Origin: an uncultured Oscillospiraceae bacterium | GTDB taxonomy: Bacteria; Bacillota; Clostridia; Oscillospirales; Ruminococcaceae | NCBI GenBank assembly: GCA_934457235.1 | Contig: CAKSHT010000018.1 | Location: forward strand, 1-22,163 | Direction of reading: 5' to 3' | DNA: 22,163 bases | In this document: positions 16,798 through 22,163 of the stretch, in pieces | Layout: each line of letters begins with the position of its first letter | How positions within the stretch are numbered: position 1 is the stretch's first letter | Made by a program: the position numbers and the translations under genes | Notes under the pieces: model-generated | What the model saw: the letters and a program-made list of their open reading frames with translations, nothing else | What the model was told of the DNA's origin: nothing | The model's database searches: none

Positions 16798-16943
16798 GTA
16801 TTTACCGCATTTATCCAATGCCACGGAATATGATGGATTTGTGAAATTAAATTAGGTAATCTTATCAGAATTTAAGTAACAGCTATAACTTTACTATGCG
16901 ATTTTGCACAAAGAAGCGGTCGTTAAATTATCTAATATAGATA

Positions 16944-16972
16944 TTGAAATATTGGTTTATTTACTGTATAAT
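16944..16972 (+). promoter_or_regulatory. Sigma-A promoter of the orphan binding protein gene
   Basis: TTGAAA (16944-16949), 17-base spacer, TATAAT (16967-16972). Back to back with the GH2 promoter, about 150 bases apart. A TTTTGCACAAA site lies upstream (16902-16912). Confidence 0.82.
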
Positions 16973-16973
16973 A

Positions 16974-17002
16974 AAAGCAGACAAAACTTTTGTCCCTGCT
17001 TT
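16974..17002 (+). promoter_or_regulatory. Hairpin at the transcript start of the orphan binding protein
   Basis: AAAGCAG-ACAAAA pairs with TTTTGT-CC-CTGCTTT: 13 base pairs, a 2-base bulge and a single-base centre. It begins 2 bases after the -10 box and covers the predicted start site. It could be a 5' mRNA stabiliser or a repressor operator. Confidence 0.55.
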
Positions 17003-17029
17003 AACATTTTTACTTAATGGAGGTTTATG

Positions 17030-18550
17030 ATGAACAAGTTAAAGACAGCTGCTGCAAGCATTCTCGCTGCGGCAATGGTACTGTCGCTCACAGCATGCGA
17101 TGAAGAGCCTGCTGTAAGCACCGGCAGCAACGCCGGCGTCAGCGCTCCCGATGCAGGCGATGCTAACAATGCTCCTGTATCCTCTGTGCAGACAACCACA
17201 TTCGACACCGACAAGGACGTACAGGAAGCTGCAAAGTCTGCGGCTGAAAAGCTCGACAACCCCGACCTCGAAGTCACCAACCGTATCAAGTGGATGGCTT
17301 GGTGGGATATCGACGAGACCGCTGCAAACGCTGAGCTCTTCAAGGAAGTTTACGGTGTTCCCGCGAACGGCTCCGATCCTGACCGTGCGGGCAGAATCTT
17401 CGACTACGTATTCGTTGACTACAACTCCCGCTACGACAAGCTGGCAACAGCTATCCAGTCCGGCGACTCCCCCGACCTCTTCCCGTTCGAGATCCGTGAC
17501 TATCCTTACGGCGCTCTCCAGGGCAGATATCAGCCGATCGACGACATCGTTGACTTGACCACCGACAAGTGGACAAAGGCTCAGGACGTTATGGATCAGT
17601 TCATACTCAACGGCAAGAACTACTGCGCTATCTATGAGATCTCCTTCGATTCTCTGCTGTACTACAGAAAGAGCGTTATCCAGGACGCAGGTCTTGAGGA
17701 TCCGCGTGAGCTGTTTGAGAACGACAACTGGACATGGGACACCTTCCTTGAGATGGCTAGAGCATTCCAGAAGTCCGGCGACGACAGATATGTGACCGAG
17801 GGCTACAACACCGAGATCGAACTGGTTGTATCCACCGGTACACCTATCATCGGCATCGAGAACGGTAAGCTCGTAAACAACATGAACAGCGCAAACGTTC
17901 AGAGAGCTATGGATCTGCTCAAGACCCTCCAGTCCGAGAATCTGAGATGGCCGATCCAGGAGAACGGCTGGTCTCTGAACCCGAAGCTCTGGGCACAGGG
18001 CAATATCCTGTTCTATGCTGATGGCGGTACATGGACATTCGAAGGTGACTCCGGTCTTAAGAAGTTCGCTGACAGATTCAGCTGGAGCGACGACGAGATC
18101 TGCGTAGTTCCTTATCCGAGAGATCCGCAGGCTGACAAGTACTACCACTTCATGAAGCAGGACGCTCTGATGTGGTGCAAGGGCTCTACTAACGAGGCTG
18201 GCGTAGCTGCATGGATCGATTGCAACGTTACTGCTTCTCTTGACCCGGCAACAACTGCTGCATCCATTGCACAGTCCAAGGAGAAGAACGGCTGGACAGA
18301 CTACAACCTCGACTTCATCTACAGCCAGACAACACTTGACGGCACCAGCAAGATCACTCCTATCTTCGACTTCAAGAACGGTATCGGTAACGACATCGCG
18401 GACGCAAGCAAATCCGAGTCCCCTGTCGAGGCTCTGACCAAGACTGTATACCTGTCTGGCGAAAAGAGCTATGCAGAGCTGAACGCTGAGTACTTCACTC
18501 AGATCGACACTCGTGTAAACGAGATCAACGAAAAGATCAGCAAGCTCTGA
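17030..18550 (+). CDS. Orphan extracellular sugar-binding lipoprotein
   Basis: Family 1 solute-binding protein, 506 residues. The signal peptide ends in lipobox LTAC with lipid Cys23 (MVLSLTACDEE). An Asp/Ser/Ala-rich linker (24-60) precedes the binding domain, which includes AIQSGDSPDLFPFEIRD, a YYRKSVIQDAGLEDPRELF stretch typical of family 1 proteins, NWTWDTFLEMARAFQ and several Trp residues suited to stacking on sugars. Two ATGs sit side by side; the second (17030) is 6 bases from GGAGG and is preferred over 17027. No permeases or ATPase are next to it. It has strong codon bias, a strong promoter, a 5' hairpin and its own terminator. It is not a close copy of the other binding protein. It probably feeds a transporter encoded elsewhere or the nearby permeases. 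Confidence 0.9.
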   Translation: MNKLKTAAASILAAAMVLSLTACDEEPAVSTGSNAGVSAPDAGDANNAPVSSVQTTTFDTDKDVQEAAKSAAEKLDNPDLEVTNRIKWMAWWDIDETAANAELFKEVYGVPANGSDPDRAGRIFDYVFVDYNSRYDKLATAIQSGDSPDLFPFEIRDYPYGALQGRYQPIDDIVDLTTDKWTKAQDVMDQFILNGKNYCAIYEISFDSLLYYRKSVIQDAGLEDPRELFENDNWTWDTFLEMARAFQKSGDDRYVTEGYNTEIELVVSTGTPIIGIENGKLVNNMNSANVQRAMDLLKTLQSENLRWPIQENGWSLNPKLWAQGNILFYADGGTWTFEGDSGLKKFADRFSWSDDEICVVPYPRDPQADKYYHFMKQDALMWCKGSTNEAGVAAWIDCNVTASLDPATTAASIAQSKEKNGWTDYNLDFIYSQTTLDGTSKITPIFDFKNGIGNDIADASKSESPVEALTKTVYLSGEKSYAELNAEYFTQIDTRVNEINEKISKL

Positions 18551-18567
18551 TTGATCAGAACTACAAA

Positions 18568-18599
18568 TGCTCCCCGGTCCTCCGGGGAGTATTTTTTTA
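18568..18599 (+). terminator. Terminator of the orphan binding protein gene
   Basis: Stem CTCCCCGG paired with CCGGGGAG around TCCT (18570-18589), followed by TATTTTTTT. It lies 20 bases after the stop. Confidence 0.9.
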
Positions 18600-18635
18600 T
18601 GTATTAAATCCGGATTACGGGGAATAACATATTTA

Positions 18636-18658
18636 TCCGGAGCACGCGCGACTCCGGA
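18636..18658. repeat. Short inverted repeat between the binding protein and tRNA genes
   Basis: TCCGGAG (18636-18642) and CTCCGGA (18652-18658) around a 9-base loop. A small CCGCAATGCGG hairpin follows. No function is evident; the 130-base gap otherwise contains only AT-rich DNA before the tRNA promoter. Confidence 0.4.
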
Positions 18659-18731
18659 ACCACGCCGCAATGCGGTTTTCCCTCCCCGGAAAATAATCTG
18701 AAAAATTTTTTAAAAAATATTCAAAAACCTA

Positions 18732-18760
18732 TTGACAAAACCAAATTGACGTGCTATAAT
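18732..18760 (+). promoter_or_regulatory. Sigma-A promoter of tRNA-Gln
   Basis: TTGACA (18732-18737), 17-base spacer, TATAAT (18755-18760): a full consensus promoter ending 18 bases before the tRNA. Confidence 0.88.
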
Positions 18761-18778
18761 ATTATACGTTAAGTCACT

Positions 18779-18853
18779 GGGGTGTCGCCAAGCGGTAAGG
18801 CAGATGACTCTGACTCATCCATTTCGAGGGTTCAAATCCTTCCACCCCAACCA
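18779..18853 (+). tRNA. tRNA-Gln, anticodon CTG
   Basis: 75 bases including an encoded CCA. Acceptor stem TGGGGTG pairs with CACCCCA, discriminator A, then CCA. The anticodon stem GATGA/TCATC encloses the loop CTCTGAC, so the anticodon is CTG, reading CAG. The T arm is GAGGG-TTCAAAT-CCTTC. It stands alone with its own promoter and terminator. A protein-like frame on the opposite strand (with the known artefact string GVEGFEPS) is not a gene. Confidence 0.97.
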
Positions 18854-18856
18854 AAC

Positions 18857-18894
18857 AAAAAACCGATACGTAATGCGTATCGGTTTTTGTTTTA
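18857..18894 (+). terminator. Terminator of tRNA-Gln
   Basis: Stem ACCGATACG paired with CGTATCGGT (18862-18884) followed by TTTTTGTTTT. An A-run precedes it, so it could also act leftward. Confidence 0.88.
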
Positions 18895-18948
18895 TGCGTT
18901 TTCCATGCAACTGCGATCTTACGCGCCGGTATTCGGATTTTCAGCTGC

Positions 18949-18969
18949 GTGTACTCCACTGGAGCACAC
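18949..18969. repeat. Near-palindrome in the gap between tRNA-Gln and the chemotaxis gene
   Basis: GTGTACTCCA (18949-18958) and TGGAGCACAC (18960-18969), one mismatch, with CTGC/GCAG just outside. The 240-base gap holding it shows no credible gene on either strand. Confidence 0.35.
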
Positions 18970-19092
18970 GGTGCAGCACTTTGCCCAGAAGCGCCCCATA
19001 AGCCGCACAAGCGCCGATCGTATGCGACGGACATCTCCTATACGTCCAGCAGTTTGCCGCCGCATACAGCGCAAATAGCAACCAATACAACG

Positions 19093-19122
19093 GATCCCCC
19101 GGACATCACTGTCCGGGGGATC
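19093..19122 (-). terminator. Strong hairpin after the chemotaxis gene
   Basis: Perfect 13-bp stem GATCCCCCGGACA with a 4-base loop, 16 bases after the stop on the minus strand. No T-run follows. In the gene's sense its centre reads CCCCCGG-A-CAGTGAT-G-TCCGGGGG, nearly the same as the hairpin at 22055-22080. Confidence 0.6.
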
Positions 19123-19138
19123 GTTGCTGATATGCAAT

Positions 19139-21175
19139 TTACTTTCTGAGCGTGAAGCGCCCGGTCAGCTGCTTCATTGTGTTTGCCTGTCCAGCAAGCT
19201 CCTCTGCCGCAGCTGCACTCTGCTCAGCCGCTGCGGAATTATTCTGCGTTACGGAGGACAGCTGCTCTACACCGGAGTTCACCTGGTTTATAGCCTCTGC
19301 CTGGTCGTGGGAGTTCTTCGAGATATCGTCTACCGTTGAAACTATCTCGGTGATGTTCGTTACGACAGTGCGCAGGCTCTCTGCCGTCTGGTTTGCGATA
19401 TCGGAGCCGTTGTTGACCGCTTCTGTCGTCTTGCTGATAAGCGCCGCAGTGTTCTGGGAAGCCTCCGCGGACTTGGAAGCCAGGTTGCGTACCTCGTCGG
19501 CAACCACTGCAAATCCCTTGCCTGCCTCGCCTGCCCTTGCAGCCTCGATAGCTGCGTTGAGAGCCAGTATATTCGTCTGGAACGCGATGTCCTCGATGGT
19601 CTTGATTATCGCGCTTATCTCCTCGGTATTTGTGCTGATATCCTGCATTGCGCCGAGCATGTTGTTCATGCGCTGGTTACTGAGGTCAGCCTCCTTGCCG
19701 ATAGTGTTCATCTTGCCGCTTGTGTTCTCGGCTTCCATAGCGTTCTTATTTACCTGCTCGGATATCTCACTGATAGTAGCAACAAGCTTTTCGATAGAGC
19801 CAGCCTGCTCCGTAGAGCCGGAAGCCAGCGACTGCGCTCCGCTGGAAACCTGGTCAGCGCCAACAGCTACCTGGTCTGCGGCAAGGTCGATCTCGGAAAG
19901 CGTGCTGTTGAGGGACTCGGCGATGTTGTTCAGCGCGTCCTTCAGCTCCGCAAATTTGCCCTTGTAGTCAAGCTTAAGGTTGATATTAAGATTGCCCGCC
20001 GCAATATCGTTGATCACGGAGGAAAGCTCCTCAATGTAATCGACGTAACTCTTGAGCTTGGAAGCAGTAGTGTTGAAGCTTGTCGCAAGCTCGCCGATAT
20101 CGTCCTTGGAGCTGCAATCAACATTCACGTCGAACTCGCCGTTGGAAATGCGCTTTGCGGCGTCCGCGAGGGAAGCAAGCGGTCTGGTTATATGACGTAC
20201 TATAAGGAACGCAGTAACAGTTGTAGCCACAGCCGCGATAACAACAGCGCCCATTATCATCAGAAACAGCGTGTTTGTTTCGCTGTTAAGTTCCGTTCTG
20301 TCCGCTGTTACAAGAAGCTTCATACCGTTGTCAAGTCCGGCGAATACCGCGCTGCGGTTGGTGCCGTTCACATTTGCAGTGACAAGGTTCGTGTATTCCC
20401 CGCTGACCGCGCTGTCAAGGTCACTGCTGACGTCAGACAGCGCCGTGCCGTAATCTATCTCGCGGCAGTACATAACCTTGTTGCTTCCGTCAACGATTAT
20501 CGGGAGATATGTGCTGTATGTATCCGGCTCCTCCGCAATGTTCTGTAACATTGTGAAGTCGATGTCCATTCCGACGATACCCACATTCACTCCGTCGCGG
20601 AACAGCGGAACAACGTAGGATATCATGTAAATGCCGACGTTCTCGTTAAGGTAAGGGGACATCCACGTTGGCTGACCGTTGTTGACGGGAGTGTAATACC
20701 AGCCGACGTGCGAGATATCGTTCTTGTCGTAGGTGCTGAAATCCGTAGGCGTAACGCTCTGGAGCTTCTCAGCGGTGTTGCTTCTTGTCATGAAAAGGCC
20801 GGAAGTAGGCTCGGTGAAATCCGGATTATATCTTATGTACGCGCATATAACGCCATCGGTATTGGAAGCCGCGCTGTAAAGCGACTGCTCCATCTTGCCG
20901 GTGAATTCCGTAACATATTCGCTGCTGGTCTGGAACTTGCTGAAATCGTCCAGATTGTTCATTGCAACGTCGGATACCATATCGACTGACTGCTCTACCT
21001 TTTGAAGGTACGCGTTCAAATTACTGGTGGTGTTCTGGCATTCCTTGGACATTATGGTGCTGAGGTTCTCCTGCATATACACGTTGGAATTTGCTATGGA
21101 TAATACGCCGACCACAGCTGATGACACAATGGTGCACAGAGCGGCGGTCAGACTCATTTTCTTTGCGATCTTCAT
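19139..21175 (-). CDS. Methyl-accepting chemotaxis protein
   Basis: Membrane chemoreceptor, 678 residues. TM1 is at about 8-28. A large extracellular sensor spans about 32-300 and resembles a double Cache domain ([20 protein letters not shown] at 158-177, then [19 protein letters not shown] at 189-207). TM2 is at about 303-326, followed by HAMP ([20 protein letters not shown] onward, 327-380) and a second HAMP-like unit ([13 protein letters not shown], about 388-430). The cytoplasmic signalling coiled coil has its hairpin tip at [20 protein letters not shown] (529-548). There is no C-terminal CheR-docking pentapeptide. GGAGGT lies 5 bases before the ATG at 21175, so the longer frame (from 21208) is rejected. 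No che or motility genes are near. Sensing of sugars taken up by the neighbouring genes is possible but unproven. Confidence 0.95.
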   Translation of the reverse strand: MKIAKKMSLTAALCTIVSSAVVGVLSIANSNVYMQENLSTIMSKECQNTTSNLNAYLQKVEQSVDMVSDVAMNNLDDFSKFQTSSEYVTEFTGKMEQSLYSAASNTDGVICAYIRYNPDFTEPTSGLFMTRSNTAEKLQSVTPTDFSTYDKNDISHVGWYYTPVNNGQPTWMSPYLNENVGIYMISYVVPLFRDGVNVGIVGMDIDFTMLQNIAEEPDTYSTYLPIIVDGSNKVMYCREIDYGTALSDVSSDLDSAVSGEYTNLVTANVNGTNRSAVFAGLDNGMKLLVTADRTELNSETNTLFLMIMGAVVIAAVATTVTAFLIVRHITRPLASLADAAKRISNGEFDVNVDCSSKDDIGELATSFNTTASKLKSYVDYIEELSSVINDIAAGNLNINLKLDYKGKFAELKDALNNIAESLNSTLSEIDLAADQVAVGADQVSSGAQSLASGSTEQAGSIEKLVATISEISEQVNKNAMEAENTSGKMNTIGKEADLSNQRMNNMLGAMQDISTNTEEISAIIKTIEDIAFQTNILALNAAIEAARAGEAGKGFAVVADEVRNLASKSAEASQNTAALISKTTEAVNNGSDIANQTAESLRTVVTNITEIVSTVDDISKNSHDQAEAINQVNSGVEQLSSVTQNNSAAAEQSAAAAEELAGQANTMKQLTGRFTLRK

Positions 21176-21229
21176 GACAGACCTCCAAAAATTTTTTTTG
21201 TACAGCAACGTGGCTTGTACTTTTTATTC

Positions 21230-21258
21230 ATTATATCACAGAATTTTTAATTTTTCAA
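21230..21258 (-). promoter_or_regulatory. Sigma-A type promoter of the chemotaxis gene
   Basis: Minus strand TTGAAA (21253-21258), 17-base spacer, TATAAT (21230-21235), about 55 bases before the start codon. I do not see the flagellar sigma-28 pattern. Confidence 0.75.
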
Positions 21259-21384
21259 GAATATTTATACATTTGATTCAAAAAAGTGGCGACTTTTACA
21301 AAATGTTTCCTTTGGGCGAAATGCTGTTTTTCTCCCTGACAAATTGGCGTATATGTAAAATTTCGGCAAAAATCTGTATTTTAC

Positions 21385-21413
21385 TTGACTTTGAGTTTTA
21401 TTTAATATACAAT
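21385..21413 (+). promoter_or_regulatory. Promoter of the 188-residue unknown gene
   Basis: TTGACT (21385-21390), 17-base spacer, TACAAT (21408-21413). Start near 21420, which puts the inverted repeat 21431-21458 in the leader. Confidence 0.7.
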
Positions 21414-21430
21414 ATTTATAATATTGGAGA

Positions 21431-21458
21431 AATAACCTGGGAAGCAGACCAGGTTATT
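21431..21458 (+). promoter_or_regulatory. Perfect inverted repeat in the leader of the unknown gene
   Basis: AATAACCTGG (21431-21440) and CCAGGTTATT (21449-21458) around the 8-base loop GAAGCAGA. It starts about 11 bases after the predicted transcript start and ends just before the ribosome site. A repressor operator or a translation-controlling RNA hairpin are both plausible. Confidence 0.6.
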
Positions 21459-21473
21459 AAAGGGAGAGATCAC

Positions 21474-22040
21474 ATGGGTTTATTTGACAATCTGAAAAGC
21501 AATTCTGCAAAGCCCGTGGAGCCTGCGGCTTCCCCGCTGGGGACCCGCACAGAGAGCTTTGAATTCATGTCGCTGCCGGAGAGCCTCGCAGAGATGCAGG
21601 CGCTTCCGGAAGCCGACCTTGCCACGCCGTTCAAGACTGCCGCGCTGACGGTATGCGCGCTGTGCGCCTACGCCGCCGACAGGACTATCGGCACTGAAAT
21701 GCTGAACTGGCTGCGCGGACCGCGGCCGCTGTCCGGTCAGGACATCTCGTTTCTCGACGACCGCTTCCGCGGCGGCAGGACATACGTGCCGTTCTCGTAT
21801 TTTGCCGGAGCGCTGCCAGAAAACAGCTATGCCCCAAGTCAGCCGTTCACCGTCCGGATAAGCAGCGACCACAATTCCGGTGCGGAGCAGGGATACATGA
21901 AGCTGTTCATACCCTCCGGCGGAGCGGACACCCCCCGCACGATAAAGCTCCGAATGAAGGGCGACGGAAAGTGGTTCCTGTGGGAACAGCACCTCCTGCC
22001 GGATATACGCCAGCCCAGCTCCGCAGACCGATGGGTGTGA
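21474..22040 (+). CDS. Cytoplasmic protein of unknown function, 188 residues
   Basis: I cannot assign a firm family. The product has a short variable N-terminus (MGLFDNLKSNSAKPVEPAAS), a helical part with LPESLAEMQALPEADLATPF and KTAALTVCALCAYAADRTIG (about 33-72), and a compact C-terminal part with strand-like stretches and a GDGKWFLWEQHLLPDIRQP ending (about 163-181). There is no signal peptide and no membrane segment. AAAGGGAGAG lies about 7 bases before the ATG. An upstream in-frame ATG at 21027 would place the promoter and ribosome site inside the gene, and that stretch reads like non-coding AT-rich DNA, so I reject it. The gene is single, with its own promoter, leader hairpin and 3' hairpin. 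Confidence 0.75.
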   Translation: MGLFDNLKSNSAKPVEPAASPLGTRTESFEFMSLPESLAEMQALPEADLATPFKTAALTVCALCAYAADRTIGTEMLNWLRGPRPLSGQDISFLDDRFRGGRTYVPFSYFAGALPENSYAPSQPFTVRISSDHNSGAEQGYMKLFIPSGGADTPRTIKLRMKGDGKWFLWEQHLLPDIRQPSSADRWV

Positions 22041-22054
22041 CACATAAAACCGCA

Positions 22055-22080
22055 AGCCCCCGGCAGTGATTCCGGGGGCT
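22055..22080 (+). terminator. Hairpin after the unknown gene
   Basis: Stem AGCCCCCGG paired with CCGGGGGCT, loop CAGTGATT, 14 bases after the stop. No T-run follows. It shares stem core and loop with the hairpin at 19093-19122. Confidence 0.6.
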
Positions 22081-22087
22081 GGAGACC

Positions 22088-22140
22088 GTCGAAAAAGTCC
22101 CGAAGCGACGGCTTCGCCTTACGCAAGTGACTTTTCCGAC
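22088..22140. repeat. Imperfect inverted repeat element at the right edge
   Basis: Outer arms GTCGAAAAAGTC (22088-22099) and GACTTTTCCGAC (22129-22140) pair with one mismatch. An inner CGAAGC/GCTTCG hairpin (22101-22116) sits off-centre. Size and nested structure resemble an extragenic palindromic repeat. Confidence 0.5.
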
Positions 22141-22163
22141 GAAACAATCCGAGGACATTGGGC

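Noticed and set aside
16733..17029. Catabolite repression (cre) sites near the sugar genes
   Set aside because: I looked for a TGAAARCGCTTTCA-like palindrome in the intergenic regions and saw no convincing match.
17039..18670. 543-codon open frame on the minus strand opposite the orphan binding protein
   Set aside because: Shadow of a strongly codon-biased gene. The plus-strand frame has signal peptide, lipobox, promoter and terminator; the minus frame has none of these.
18774..19034. Minus-strand frame overlapping the tRNA with the string GVEGFEPS
   Set aside because: A well-known false protein made by translating the complement of a tRNA gene.
21027..21473. Longer start for the 188-residue unknown protein
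   Set aside because: The upstream part reads through AT-rich non-coding sequence, the chemotaxis promoter and the gene's own promoter; the ATG at 21474 has a proper ribosome site.

Overview
The window looks like chromosomal DNA of an anaerobic Gram-positive Clostridia, most likely a Ruminococcus-like Oscillospiraceae. This is inferred from lipoprotein-type sugar-binding proteins, a class II (Firmicutes-type) GalT, ribonuclease M5, a CUT1 sugar transporter without its own ATPase, purine-rich Shine-Dalgarno sites and sigma-A type promoters. No phage, transposase, CRISPR array or rRNA is visible.

Region 1 (1-6335, all minus strand) is mainly housekeeping: alaS, a small tail-anchored unknown protein, a HIT-family hydrolase, holA (DNA polymerase III delta), rnmV (ribonuclease M5) and the first 368 codons of an MBOAT O-acyltransferase that runs off the left edge. 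Gaps are very short from the HIT gene to rnmV (stop/start overlap, then 3 bases), so these are probably co-transcribed. alaS has its own strong promoter.

Region 2 (6490-18600) is a sugar-use neighbourhood. galT and an AraC-type regulator are divergent. They share an intergenic region carrying a direct repeat with a 21-bp offset, at the place expected for a class II AraC-type activator site. A MATE exporter follows, convergent with araC and sharing a terminator with it. Next come a three-gene carbohydrate ABC operon (binding lipoprotein, two permeases) and a cytoplasmic family 2 glycoside hydrolase, all on the minus strand. A second, orphan sugar-binding lipoprotein is divergent from the hydrolase. 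The simplest reading is uptake of a galactoside or related oligosaccharide, cleavage inside the cell by the GH2 enzyme, and entry of galactose-1-phosphate into the Leloir pathway through GalT. The real sugar cannot be read from sequence.

Region 3 (18732-22163) holds a solitary tRNA-Gln(CTG), a methyl-accepting chemotaxis protein, a 188-residue protein of unknown function with a perfect inverted repeat in its leader, and repeat-like hairpins at the right edge. The hairpins after the chemotaxis gene and after the unknown gene share a loop as well as a stem, which suggests one repeated 3'-end element.

No dramatic new system is evident. The best candidates for follow-up are regulatory: the galT/araC repeat, the 9-bp repeats and TTGTGCACAA-like sites around the sugar operons, the leader hairpins, and a 42-codon frame at 10775-10903 with a promoter directly before it.
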